Source: Nonomuraea sp. SYSU D8015
GTDB lineage: Bacteria; Actinomycetota; Actinomycetes; Streptosporangiales; Streptosporangiaceae
DNA length: 64,000 nt
Direction of reading: 5' to 3'
Assembly (NCBI RefSeq): GCF_008065375.1
Contig: NZ_VJYI01000016.1
Span: 124,001 to 188,000, forward strand
Shown: in pieces, positions 54,287-62,842 of the stretch
Layout: the number at the start of each line of letters is the position of its first letter
How positions within the stretch are numbered: the stretch's first letter is position 1
Notes under the pieces: model-generated
The model's database searches: none
Seen by the model: only the letters and a program-made list of their open reading frames with translations
What the model was told of the DNA's origin: nothing
Program-made: the position numbers and the translations under genes

Positions 54287-55133
54287 CGGCCCGCTCCAGC
54301 GTGCGCCGGGCGCGCTCCACCGACTGGGGGAGTTCGCGGCGTTCGGCCAGCGCCCGTGGGAGCCGCGGCACGGCCGTACGCAGGCCCTTCCATCCGGCCG
54401 GGCCGCCGCGCAGGGCGTCGAGCGAGCGGCGCGCCACCACCCGCCAGGGCCGGCGCAGGACGGCGGTCAGCACGGCGTTCCGCGCGGCCAGCACCTGCCT
54501 GCCCCGCGGGTCCCTGGCCGGGGACGGATGGTGGTGGGCCACGACGTCGTCCACGTACGCCAGCCCCCACCCCCGCGCGGCCAGATCCACGGCCAGCCGC
54601 TCCTCCTCGCCGAAGAAGAAGATCACGTCGTCGAACCCGCCTGCCTCCAGGAACGCGTCCCTGCGCACCACCGCCCCGCACGCCAGGAACCCCAGCACAC
54701 TCGGCCCCGGCAGATCCGGCTCGACGCCGAGCGGCGAGCGGCGCATCTGCTCCGACACCGGATCCAGCCGCTCCTCGGGCCCCACCAGGACCCGCGCCCC
54801 CAGCACGGCCAGCCGAGGATGGGCGTCCAGCACGTCGGCGGCCCGCTCCAGCGCCCCGGGCGCCCACCAGGAGTCGTCGTCGGCGAAGGCCACGTACGGC
54901 GTCTCGGCCAGCCGCACGCCGACGTTGCGGGCCGGTGCCCCCAGGTTCACACCCGCCTCGACCACCTCGATGTCGGGGAAGTGCCGCCGGACGAAGGCCG
55001 CCGTCCCATCGGTCGAGCCGTTGTCGACGAGGATCACCGGGCGCGGGTGCAGCGGGAGGGAGCGGGCCAGTGCCCGCAACCTGTCCTTGCTGGCCACCAC
55101 GACCGTTACTCGCGGTCCGTCTGTCCTGGTCAC
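54279..55133 (-). CDS. GT2-family glycosyltransferase, tandem paralogue
   Basis: 284 residues from GTG 55133; the frame is open further but residues before it are not family-like. Same motifs as its downstream neighbour: VVVASKDRLRAL, LVDNGSTDGT, AFADDDSWW, EEERLAVDLAARGW. The high similarity and adjacency show a tandem duplication. The best ribosome site is weak. AT-richer sequence upstream (55140-55380) separates it from the DinB/MPI-like gene. Confidence 0.88.
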   Translation of the reverse strand: MTRTDGPRVTVVVASKDRLRALARSLPLHPRPVILVDNGSTDGTAAFVRRHFPDIEVVEAGVNLGAPARNVGVRLAETPYVAFADDDSWWAPGALERAADVLDAHPRLAVLGARVLVGPEERLDPVSEQMRRSPLGVEPDLPGPSVLGFLACGAVVRRDAFLEAGGFDDVIFFFGEEERLAVDLAARGWGLAYVDDVVAHHHPSPARDPRGRQVLAARNAVLTAVLRRPWRVVARRSLDALRGGPAGWKGLRTAVPRLPRALAERRELPQSVERARRTLERADG

Positions 55134-55384
55134 ATGAGGGCACTTACCAGCAAAGACTCTCTTAGTCCTCCGGCACCGTCTCAGCACCGGCCACGCGTGC
55201 TCGAGTAAGCAATTGACAATGACATTGACGACCGGTGATACATGCCATATAAGAATCCATTCGGCGCCGGGAAAGCATGCGATGCGGGCAGCGCGAGTCA
55301 AGGGCTGAGTGGTAAAGTCGCGGTGCGGTGACCGTGCACAGGCATTTCGTACCGTCCTCTCCTGGGGCTTGTGGAGGTTAAAAA

Positions 55385-56236
55385 ATGGCCTCTGTCATCA
55401 CGGACACTCAGTGGACTTTCGTGCGCACAGCTCTAGAACGGACCGGCGATCGCTTCTCGGCGATGGTCTCGTCCGCGCCGGCCCTCGATGTCAAAGCGAC
55501 CAAGGACTGGTCGATCGCGGAAACCGCGGCTCATGTCACCGCCATCACGTGGTTGTACACATACGTGATCCGGTCGGACCGCGACCCGTTCCCGTTCCCG
55601 GATCTGAACGACCACATGAAAAGCGCGACACTCGACACCGTGGCAGAGTTCAACGTCATCACGTTACGACATTTCACCGAGCGGGACACCCGGGTCCTCG
55701 CCGAGCGTCTGCGCGCCGAGATCGGTCAACTGCTGCGCATGACCGAAAACCTCGACCCGGCCCGGCAAATCGCCTGGCTGGGTGATTCCCGGATCCCGCT
55801 CGCCGGCCTTTTCGCCCACTTGCTCAACGAACTGCAGATCCATGGGCACGACATATCCCGCGCCATCGGAACGCGATGGGAGATCCCGCCCCGGGAGGCC
55901 GCGCAGTTCTTTGAGCTGTTCTTCATGGGCGTGGCCCACAACGACGTCGGACGACTGCTCGACACCGGGGTGCCGCCCCTGGATCGCCGCATCGCCATCG
56001 CATTCCACTCCCCGTACACCACGGATGCGACCTTGGTGCTCCGAAAGGGGCGCATATCGGCTGAGGAGCCGGGAGGCGACGTCGACGTACGGGTGTCGTT
56101 CGATCCGGCCACGCTCAACCTGATGTTGTTCCACCGGATCAGCAGGCTCCGTGCCCTCCTCAGCGGCAAGGTCGTCGTGACGGGTCGCAGACCCTGGCTG
56201 CTGCTTCCGTTCCTGCGCCTTGTGAACATGCCGTGA
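55385..56236 (+). CDS. maleylpyruvate isomerase/DinB-like mycothiol-dependent enzyme
   Basis: 283 residues. N-terminal DinB four-helix domain (about 10-165) with the metal-binding His set: AETAAHV (about 56-62) and LLNELQIHGHDIS (about 148-160). The C-terminal half (170-283) resembles an SCP2-like domain. The family includes mycothiol-dependent maleylpyruvate isomerase and many enzymes of unknown substrate. It lies upstream of a TetR gene on the same strand. Composition of the surrounding spacers is AT-richer than the window. Confidence 0.8.
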   Translation: MASVITDTQWTFVRTALERTGDRFSAMVSSAPALDVKATKDWSIAETAAHVTAITWLYTYVIRSDRDPFPFPDLNDHMKSATLDTVAEFNVITLRHFTERDTRVLAERLRAEIGQLLRMTENLDPARQIAWLGDSRIPLAGLFAHLLNELQIHGHDISRAIGTRWEIPPREAAQFFELFFMGVAHNDVGRLLDTGVPPLDRRIAIAFHSPYTTDATLVLRKGRISAEEPGGDVDVRVSFDPATLNLMLFHRISRLRALLSGKVVVTGRRPWLLLPFLRLVNMP

Positions 56237-56458
56237 GGCCAGATCACGGTCAGCGGGGGTGCACTGTCATGCTCGCCGAATTCTTGTGTGGTCGGAAGGG
56301 CGCGTGAAGTCGGCCGCCGGGAAAACATCTCGATTCATATGTCGAGTTCCGGAGCGTCGCAATCGACGAATGCGCGGCAATGCCATCCGTGCGGGACTCG
56401 CCCCTCCATCGACCAAGCCTACATATGAGCGGACGAATATGACCCGAAGGGAGGAGCC

Positions 56459-57049
56459 ATGGCCCGCCGCACCCAGGCGCAGCGCACGGATGCGACGACA
56501 GGCCGGCTGGTGTGCGCCGCACGAGAGCTCTTCGGCGGCAAGGGGTACGCGGACACGTCGATCGACGCGATCGCCGCGGCCGCGGGGGTGACCAAGGGGG
56601 CCGCGTACCATCATTTCGGCGGCAAGGTGGCGTTGTTCCGCGCGGCGTTCATCCGCGAGCAGCAGGAGGTCGCGGCCAAGCTGGAGCGAGCCGCCGTGGA
56701 AGAGGGCGGCGGATGGGTGTCGCTGCGCCGCGGCTGTCATGCCTTCCTCGAATGCTGCAAGGACCGGCGTTTCCGGCAGATCGTGCTCCTGGATGCGCAG
56801 TCCGTATTGGGCTGGGAGGCGGTCCGCGAGATGGAATATGCTCACGTGCTGCGGGTTCTCCTCGAGGGCCTGCGCGCGGCCGTCGAAGCAGGCGACGTCG
56901 TCGACGGCAACCTGGCCCAGCGCGCGCAGCTCCTGTTCGGCGCCCTGTGCGAAGGCGGCATGCTCCTGGCACGCTCGGCCGACCCCGCCGCGGACCTGTC
57001 GCGACTCGCTGACGAGACGGACCGTCTCCTCCGCGCGTTCAAGGTCTGA
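56459..57049 (+). CDS. TetR-family transcriptional regulator
   Basis: 196 residues. N-terminal HTH: VCAARELFGGKGYADTSIDAIAAAAGVTKGAAYHHFGGKVALF (about 18-60). C-terminal ligand domain is helical with a Cys-containing segment (CHAFLECCKDRRF). Start 56459 has GGAGGAG upstream. It lies 222 nt after the DinB/MPI-like gene and may regulate it. The 3' end overlaps a convergent membrane gene by 11 nt. Confidence 0.92.
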   Translation: MARRTQAQRTDATTGRLVCAARELFGGKGYADTSIDAIAAAAGVTKGAAYHHFGGKVALFRAAFIREQQEVAAKLERAAVEEGGGWVSLRRGCHAFLECCKDRRFRQIVLLDAQSVLGWEAVREMEYAHVLRVLLEGLRAAVEAGDVVDGNLAQRAQLLFGALCEGGMLLARSADPAADLSRLADETDRLLRAFKV

Positions 57050-57482
57050 TCGCACGGGCCGCGGTGCGCAGCAGGAAGCCCAGGATCGTCAGTCCGCAGA
57101 GAAGAAGCAAGGCGCTGAACATCCACTCGTTCGAGCCGCCCGGCTCGTAGACCCGGTGCGGCCGGCCGACATCGATCGCCGCGGTCTGCTCTCCCGCCCG
57201 CAGCGTGTCCCGGTCGCGGCCGTACAACTCCACCCCGGACTTGACGCCGGCGCCGTGGTACGGCCGGAAGTCCCCCGTCCAGGTGCACGATTCGTGACCG
57301 GGATGGCGGACACAGGTCAACTCCCTGGCGACGAAGGTGCCGGGGGTGCCGTCGGCCGTGGCGGCGCGCACACCGGGGCCGATGCCGGGCACGGCCAGGC
57401 ACACCAAGGAGATCGCGAAAAGCGCCGCCAGGACGGTGAAGGGCGTGAGCCGCCGGCGGGCCGAAGGCGCCGTGTTCGTCAT
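57039..57482 (-). CDS. small membrane protein with an extracellular domain, unknown
   Basis: 147 residues from ATG 57482 (GAGGGG 7 nt upstream). Two membrane helices (about 14-38 and 122-140) flank a roughly 80-residue loop with a Cys pair (ELTCVRHPGHESCTW), probably a disulfide on the outside, and an acidic/Gly middle. The family is not recognised. The start region is AT-rich and divergent from the DUF3224-like gene. Confidence 0.72.
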   Translation of the reverse strand: MTNTAPSARRRLTPFTVLAALFAISLVCLAVPGIGPGVRAATADGTPGTFVARELTCVRHPGHESCTWTGDFRPYHGAGVKSGVELYGRDRDTLRAGEQTAAIDVGRPHRVYEPGGSNEWMFSALLLLCGLTILGFLLRTAARAIRP

Positions 57483-57592
57483 CGGGAAACCCCTCTGCAT
57501 ATTGGTGACTGATAGGGGTCCAATTCGTCATTTCGCGGTACCAGGCGAGATTTGGTCCTTTGGCTCTATATCAAGACATGGATGGATGATTG

Positions 57593-57631
57593 AGCATGTA
57601 TTTCGCTTGATTCGCTAAGCAGATACATGCT
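57593..57631. repeat. inverted repeat in the AT-rich divergent spacer
   Basis: AGCATGTAT (57593-57601) and ATACATGCT (57623-57631) are perfect 9-bp arms; an inner GCTT/AAGC pair nests inside. It lies between the membrane-protein and secreted-protein genes and may be an operator. Confidence 0.5.
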
Positions 57632-57685
57632 TTATCTCGCCACAAATGCCCTCCTCCCTGCGGAGACCGCTGTCTTCGCGCTGCC

Positions 57686-58219
57686 ATGAAAGGTTCACTG
57701 ATTGTGACAAAGGTGTCGTTACGCTGGCTTGCCCTGATCGGCGCGAGTGTCGTAGCCCTCGGCCTCCTCCCGGCGGGGTCCGTCGCGGCGGCTTCCGCGC
57801 CCGCGGAATCGTCAACCTACGTCAAGGGCACGGTCGACCTCCTGGGACAGACGGTCGAGGAGATCGGCCCTCCCGACAAGAGCGGTTTCAAGCTGCTCAA
57901 CACCGTGTTCAACACGCGGTTCTCCGGCGGTCTCGTCGGCAACGGATACCACGTCTACGTGGAGATCTTCCGGCCCGACGGCAGCGCCACCTCCACCGGA
58001 ACGGCGAGATTCGTCGGCAAGCTGGAGGGCAGGAGCGGCACCTTCGTGATGGAGTCCTCCGGCACCTCCGATCCCAACGGCGCGATCAACGCCGACTGGT
58101 GCGTCGTCAAGGGGTCGGCCACCGGCGGCCTCGCCGGCCTCAGCGGCTGCGGCAAGGTGACCACGACCGGCGACCCCGTCGCCTACTACACGCTGGAGTA
58201 CACACTCCCGATCCGGTGA
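57686..58219 (+). CDS. secreted DUF3224-like protein
   Basis: 177 residues. Signal peptide of about 30 residues ending in AAASA. The mature part (about 38-177) is a beta-rich domain: SGTFVMESSGTSDPNGAINADWCVVKGSATGGLAGLSGCGK, the repeating pattern of DUF3224 allene-oxide-cyclase-like barrels. Two Cys (WCVV, SGCG) likely form a disulfide. GTG 57704 is an alternative start. Ligand unknown. Confidence 0.8.
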   Translation: MKGSLIVTKVSLRWLALIGASVVALGLLPAGSVAAASAPAESSTYVKGTVDLLGQTVEEIGPPDKSGFKLLNTVFNTRFSGGLVGNGYHVYVEIFRPDGSATSTGTARFVGKLEGRSGTFVMESSGTSDPNGAINADWCVVKGSATGGLAGLSGCGKVTTTGDPVAYYTLEYTLPIR

Positions 58220-58234
58220 TCGGAGCCCGCCGCC

Positions 58235-59563
58235 CTAGACGAAGCCCTTCATGGGCGGGCCGGCGGGCTCCCAGCCGTTGGCCAGGTCCGCCAGCGCGCC
58301 GTCCAGCGCGTGCGCGATCTCGGCGACCTCCTCGGCCGAGACGATCAGCGGCGGGATGATCATGATGGCGGGCACGCTGTTCAGCACGGCCACCAGGACG
58401 CCCCGGGCTTCCATCGCAAGGCGTACCTTGTTGGTGAACCAGGGGTCGCCGGAGGCGGCGAACTCCACCGCGAACATCAGCCCTGCGCCGCGCACCGCGC
58501 TCACGCTCTCGTGGCGCTCGGCGAGCTGTTCCAGCCGGGTCTGCAGGGTCAAGGACTGCGCCTGGACGTTCTGGAAGATCTTCTCCTCGTTCAGTACGCG
58601 GATCACGGCGGTCGCGGCGGCGAGGCCGAGCGGGTGCCCGTCGTGGGTGGAGCCGCTGGCGAAGAACCGCTCGACCGGCGCGTCCAGGAGCTGCTGGTAG
58701 AGGCCGCGGGACAGGCACACGGCCGACATGCCGACGTAGCCGCCGGTCAGGCCCTTGCCGAGGGTGAGGATGTCGGGCGCGAGCCCCAGCTGCTCGCTGC
58801 GGGTGTAGGCGCCCATCCGGCCCATCCCGGTGGTGACCTCGTCCACGATCAGATGGATGTCGTGCTCGCGGCAGAAGTCCGCGATCTGGCGCAGGTACTC
58901 GGCGCCGAGCACGTGACCGCCCTCACCGATCACCGGCTCGACCACGACCGCGCTCACCCGCTCCGGCCCGTAGTCGGACACCACACGCACCAGATCCGGC
59001 GTGCCCGTCTCCCCGATGGGCGCGAACGGCCCCGGCACGTGGATGACCTCCGGGAGCAGCGGACCGGCATGGTAGTGCAGGTACGGCAGGCCGGTCAGGG
59101 CACTGGCGCCCGGCCCGAACCCGTGGAACCCGCCCCACATGGCCACCACGGCGTTCTTCTGCGGCCGGCCGCCCAGCAGGTGGAGATGGCGTGACAGCAG
59201 CGCGGCGGTCTCCACCGCCTGGGCGCCGTTGCTCTGGAATTTCACCATGTCGATGTCCCCCGGCAGGTGCGGTGAGAGCATCGCGGCAGTCTCCACCGCC
59301 AGGGAGGCGGGACGGCCGTAGCCCCACAGGCTCGCGTACGGCAATGTCTCGACCTGGCGCTTGACGGCCTCCACCAGCGCCGGATGCGAGTAGCCGAGCG
59401 TGACGTTCCAGAACCCGGACCTCGCGTCGAGGTACCAGCGGCCCGCGGAGTCCCGGACCCGGGTGCCCCGCCCTTCCACCAGCATCTCGCCCGGCTCCAG
59501 GCAGGTGAGATAGAGGCCCATGGCCGTGCTGTTCCAGAGCTTGAATCCAGCGGCGTCGATCAT
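58235..59563 (-). CDS. class III aminotransferase, PLP-dependent
   Basis: 442 residues from ATG 59563, overlapping the methyltransferase stop by one base (TGATG). SLWGYGRP, GGFHGFGPGAS (about 145-155), VVVEPVIGEGGHV, HLIVDEVTTGMGRMG (about 235-250), and LTLGKGLTGGYVGMS with the PLP Lys (about 266). The family includes 2,4-diaminobutyrate, ornithine and beta-alanine transaminases. Coupled to the SAM methyltransferase, so the two probably modify one small molecule. Confidence 0.92.
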   Translation of the reverse strand: MIDAAGFKLWNSTAMGLYLTCLEPGEMLVEGRGTRVRDSAGRWYLDARSGFWNVTLGYSHPALVEAVKRQVETLPYASLWGYGRPASLAVETAAMLSPHLPGDIDMVKFQSNGAQAVETAALLSRHLHLLGGRPQKNAVVAMWGGFHGFGPGASALTGLPYLHYHAGPLLPEVIHVPGPFAPIGETGTPDLVRVVSDYGPERVSAVVVEPVIGEGGHVLGAEYLRQIADFCREHDIHLIVDEVTTGMGRMGAYTRSEQLGLAPDILTLGKGLTGGYVGMSAVCLSRGLYQQLLDAPVERFFASGSTHDGHPLGLAAATAVIRVLNEEKIFQNVQAQSLTLQTRLEQLAERHESVSAVRGAGLMFAVEFAASGDPWFTNKVRLAMEARGVLVAVLNSVPAIMIIPPLIVSAEEVAEIAHALDGALADLANGWEPAGPPMKGFV

Positions 59564-60297
59564 CACTGGCCCGCCTTCGCGTACACGGAGATGTTGACGA
59601 TCGACTCGGAGGTGAACGGCTCGCGCTGCCAGCTGCTCCACCGGTGGCGCAGCCGCAGGCCGGCCATCCTGGCCATGAGGTCGAGCTCGGCCGGCCAGGC
59701 GTAGCGGATGGGCACGGGCCTGATGCGGACGTTCCCGTCGGTCAGCGAGACCTGCTGCATGAACATGCGCTGCTCGGCACGGTTGTGATCCACCACCCAG
59801 AGCCCGACGCGCTCGGGAGTCACGCACTCGACGAAAATGCCGTTCTCGTCCTCGTCCATCTTCGGCACGCGGGCCGGGACCTCGATCACGAAGTAGCCGT
59901 CGTCGGCCAGCCGGGCGGCGACGTTGGCGAACAGCCGCACCTGCTCATCCTGGGAGGGCAGCAGGAACAACGTGTTGTCCACGCACGTGATGAGCCTGTG
60001 GGCGCCGTCGATCGGCACGTCGGCCATGTCGCCCCGGACGAGGGTGACGGACTCGCCGCCGGGCTTGGCGCGGAGCTGGTCGATCATGTCCTTCGAGGAC
60101 TCCACACCCGTGACCGCCAGCCCCGAGCGGGCCAAGGGGATCGCGACGCGGCCGGTGCCGACGCCGAGCTCCGCCACCGGGCCGGGACCGGCCAGCTCGG
60201 TGAGCACCTCGATGCAGGCCTTGTCGCTCTCCTCGCCGTACCAGATGTCGAACACGTCAGCTATGCCGTCGCCGTATGCGGCCTTGTCGTCGTTCAT
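59563..60297 (-). CDS. class I SAM-dependent methyltransferase
   Basis: 244 residues. AELGVGTGRVAIPLA (about 42-56, SAM motif I), VTGVESSKDMID (about 60-71, ribose contact), and RGDMADVPI. The N-terminal DIWYGEESDKACIEVL precedes the core. The C-terminal beta strands (IRYAWPAELDLMARMAG) are typical of small-molecule methyltransferases. First gene of the pair with the aminotransferase. Confidence 0.88.
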   Translation of the reverse strand: MNDDKAAYGDGIADVFDIWYGEESDKACIEVLTELAGPGPVAELGVGTGRVAIPLARSGLAVTGVESSKDMIDQLRAKPGGESVTLVRGDMADVPIDGAHRLITCVDNTLFLLPSQDEQVRLFANVAARLADDGYFVIEVPARVPKMDEDENGIFVECVTPERVGLWVVDHNRAEQRMFMQQVSLTDGNVRIRPVPIRYAWPAELDLMARMAGLRLRHRWSSWQREPFTSESIVNISVYAKAGQ

Positions 60298-60402
60298 TAC
60301 CGCCGTTCCATGCCGCGAGGGGGAGTGGGATCAACGCCAGGATAGGCAGGCGATCTGCCGTCGACATGGGCACAAGGGACCAGACTCAGACCCACTGAAA
60401 CG

Positions 60403-60434
60403 CCGAAGGCCGGATCGTGTGATCCGGCCTTCGG
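60403..60434 (-). terminator. hairpin terminator after the VOC gene
   Basis: 14-bp perfect stem (60403-60416 and 60421-60434) with a 4-nt loop, just past the VOC stop (60446). On the minus strand it is followed by a short TTTC run. Confidence 0.8.
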
Positions 60435-60445
60435 ACGAGCGGATG

Positions 60446-60808
60446 TCAGCCCTTCAGCTCCACGAAGGTCAGCCGATGCGACTCGGGCCCGCGGAAGTCG
60501 CTCCAGGACAGCGCGCCCTCGATCTCCTGGACCTCGCCGGGCGTGACGCCCATGTCCCGCAGCTTGGCCAGCGCGCCGCTCAGGCTCTCCACGCCGAGCA
60601 GCACCTTCGCGCCCGCCTCCGCGGCCTCGGCGTCATCCTCCGACAGCATGAGCCAGACATCCTGGCCGAGCTGGAACTCGGCGTTGCCCGGAGCAGGCTC
60701 GGAGTCCGGGCCGTGGCCCAGCAGGTCGCTGTAGAACTTGGTCGCGGCCGCCAGGTCCTTCACCGGCAGGGTGATGGTGACCAACGTCGGCTTGATGGGT
60801 TCGGCCAT
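60446..60808 (-). CDS. VOC/glyoxalase-fold protein
   Basis: 120 residues from ATG 60808 (GGAGGAG upstream). One vicinal-oxygen-chelate module: ITLPVKDLAAATKFYSDLLG (about 11-30), QDVWLMLSEDD and the final SWSDFRGPESHRLTFVELKG. Glyoxalase/bleomycin-resistance/dioxygenase superfamily; the metal ligands are not clear enough to choose an activity. On the same strand as the YCII-like gene, 47 nt upstream. Confidence 0.88.
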   Translation of the reverse strand: MAEPIKPTLVTITLPVKDLAAATKFYSDLLGHGPDSEPAPGNAEFQLGQDVWLMLSEDDAEAAEAGAKVLLGVESLSGALAKLRDMGVTPGEVQEIEGALSWSDFRGPESHRLTFVELKG

Positions 60809-60855
60809 GTTCTCCTCCAGAGGTGGTTGCTGGACATTCTGAATCGCATCTCGGA

Positions 60856-61182
60856 TCACATCTCGAAGAGCCGTCGGACCTCCAGCGCGCCCCAATCGAG
60901 ATGCGGATGGGTGGCGGCGAGCCGCACCGCCTCGTCGTAGTCGGCGGCCCGGACGATCACGAACCCGCCGACCGTCTGCTGCCCGTCCGGAGCCTCGGTG
61001 ACCGAGAGCCCGGAGTCCCCGCGGGTCAGCACGCGCCCGCCGGGGTCGCAGGCGCCCCCGGCGATCCACCTGCCCTCCGCGCGGACCGTCTCGTTCCACC
61101 TCGCGTAGGGCTTGAGCAGTTCGTCGTCCGGCTCGCCTCGATCATCAGGGTCCACCCGCGCGAACACGACGAAGGTCGGCAC
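60856..61182 (-). CDS. YCII-related protein
   Basis: 108 residues from GTG 61182, with AAGGAG 5 nt upstream. FVVFARVDPDD at the start, then a DGxx FVIVRAADYDEAVRLAATHPHL ending; this is the dimeric alpha+beta fold of YCII/DGPF proteins, which often sit beside ECF sigma factors in actinobacteria. None is visible here. Function unknown. Confidence 0.88.
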   Translation of the reverse strand: MPTFVVFARVDPDDRGEPDDELLKPYARWNETVRAEGRWIAGGACDPGGRVLTRGDSGLSVTEAPDGQQTVGGFVIVRAADYDEAVRLAATHPHLDWGALEVRRLFEM

Positions 61183-61349
61183 AGAGTCTCCTTGCACGGT
61201 TGCCGTCGGGTCTATCCCGCACGTGCTCATACTTTGGCGCGCGTTGATTATGGCATTCACCGTGACTGGGCTTCCAGACGTTTCTGTGAAATCGCCGGTA
61301 AGTTCCGGAGATACGGGCCGAAGGTCCTACTCGACTTCTGGTACCCCTC

Positions 61350-62057
61350 CTATAAAGCGGTTAGTTTGTTTATCGCGTCAACGATTCTGGAGGTGTCGGT
61401 CAGGTCCGGCACCACGAGCGCGGCCCCGGCCGCCGCCAGCTCGGCCGCCGTCGCGGTGCCGGTCGCCGTGGCCAGCACCTTCGCGCCGCCTGCCGCGCCG
61501 CCGATGACGTCCGACAGCGAGTCTCCGACCAGGATCGTGTTGGCCGCGGAGAACGTGGTCCCGTGCCTGCGCCCGGCCCGCTCGCGAGCGCCGGCGACCA
61601 CGGCGGTCTTGTCGCGGCCGTCCTCGGCGTAGCCGCCGGCCTCGAGGTCCAGGTACTCGGCCAGGCCGAACGCCGTCACCTTGGCGTGCGCGACCCGGCG
61701 CAGGTTGCCCGTCGCGACGGTCGTGACGGTGTGCGGCAGGCCGGCCGTGGCGGCCAGTGCGGCACGGGCCCCCGGCATGGTACGCCCCATGGCCCGCATC
61801 TTTCGCAGGTCCCCCGTCAGGCCCTGTTCCACCAGCTTCAGCGCCTCGGGCAGCAGTGCCGGCGCCACTCCGTTGGCCTTCAGCAATTCCTCGACGATTA
61901 CCGTTTCGGTCCGCCCGGTGCCCCCCGGAGGGAGTCTGACCTGGTCGGCGCCGGCCAGACGGGTGATTGTGTAAACGTATACATGGCGATCGAATCCGGT
62001 CGACCGGATCAATGTCCTGTCGATATCCCACAGCACCAGGCGACGATTGTTGACCAT
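61350..62057 (-). CDS. HAD-superfamily hydrolase
   Basis: 235 residues. Motif I WDIDRTL (Asp nucleophile and Asp acid, about 10-16), motif II in TVATGNL, motif III Lys in ARERAGRRHG region, and motif IV VGDSLSDVIGG (about 175-185). A C1-type helical cap follows motif I. Phosphoglycolate-phosphatase-like. Substrate unknown. Divergent from the LuxR-type regulator, 89 nt away. Confidence 0.9.
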   Translation of the reverse strand: MVNNRRLVLWDIDRTLIRSTGFDRHVYVYTITRLAGADQVRLPPGGTGRTETVIVEELLKANGVAPALLPEALKLVEQGLTGDLRKMRAMGRTMPGARAALAATAGLPHTVTTVATGNLRRVAHAKVTAFGLAEYLDLEAGGYAEDGRDKTAVVAGARERAGRRHGTTFSAANTILVGDSLSDVIGGAAGGAKVLATATGTATAAELAAAGAALVVPDLTDTSRIVDAINKLTAL

Positions 62058-62146
62058 GTGTCCGCCTCAAGGTAAAAACAACTCACCGGCAGCAATTCGA
62101 GTAGGATGTAATTTCTTCACGATTAGCGGCTTGGGGAGAGAACCTA

Positions 62147-62842
62147 GTGCGCCTGCTCCTTGTGGACGACGCCCGACTATATGCTGACCCCCTGGCGGAC
62201 CGCCTCAGGCGGCATGCACCGGAAATACACGTCACCGTGGTACGCGCCGAGCAGGCTTTGGAGGAGGCGGCGGCCGGCCGCTACAACATCGCGCTGGTGA
62301 ACGGCGCCATGGGCGCCGGACACAAGATCGTCCTGCAGCTGTCGCAGCAGCAGATCCTCCCCACGCTCGTCATAGGCATCGACTCCACCGCCGAGGCGAT
62401 CCTCCCCTTCGCCGAGGCCGGGGTGAGCGGGTTCGTCTTCAAGGAGGACACGCACGGGGACCTGCTGCGAGCGCTCGCCGCGTGCGAGCGGGGAGAGCTG
62501 CTGTGCCCTCCCCGGGTCGCCGCGCTGCTGCTGCGGCACGTCGCGTGCCTGGCCGCGCGGCTCCCGCCCACCGGTCCGCCCGTCTCCCTGACCCGCCGCG
62601 AGCGCGAGGTGCTGGCGCTCATCGCCCGCGGCGCGTCCAACCGGGAGATCGCCCGGCAGCTCGTCATCGAGGTGCGTACCGTCAAGAACCACGTGCACAA
62701 CCTGCTGCACAAGCTCGGCGTCAGCCGCCGGGGCGAGGCCGCGGCCCGCGCCAGGGAGTTGCTCGGGTGGGGGCTTCCAGCACATGAAGCAGGAATCCCG
62801 CCTCCTCATGACGCACGACGACCGGCAGGCGGGAGCGGCTGA
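62147..62842 (+). CDS. NarL/LuxR-type regulator with a degenerate receiver domain
   Basis: 231 residues from GTG 62147 (GGGGAGAG upstream). Receiver-like domain (1-115) starts LLLVDDAR, but the phospho-acceptor Asp is Asn (N52, in ALVNGAMG) and the conserved Thr/Ser is not retained; the Lys in VFKED is kept. LuxR HTH at about 145-200: TRREREVLALIARGASNREIA ... VRTVKNHVHNLLHKLGV. It therefore probably works without phosphorylation, as other atypical response regulators do. No histidine kinase is near. Its last 122 nt overlap the convergent methyltransferase gene. Confidence 0.88.
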   Translation: MRLLLVDDARLYADPLADRLRRHAPEIHVTVVRAEQALEEAAAGRYNIALVNGAMGAGHKIVLQLSQQQILPTLVIGIDSTAEAILPFAEAGVSGFVFKEDTHGDLLRALAACERGELLCPPRVAALLLRHVACLAARLPPTGPPVSLTRREREVLALIARGASNREIARQLVIEVRTVKNHVHNLLHKLGVSRRGEAAARARELLGWGLPAHEAGIPPPHDARRPAGGSG

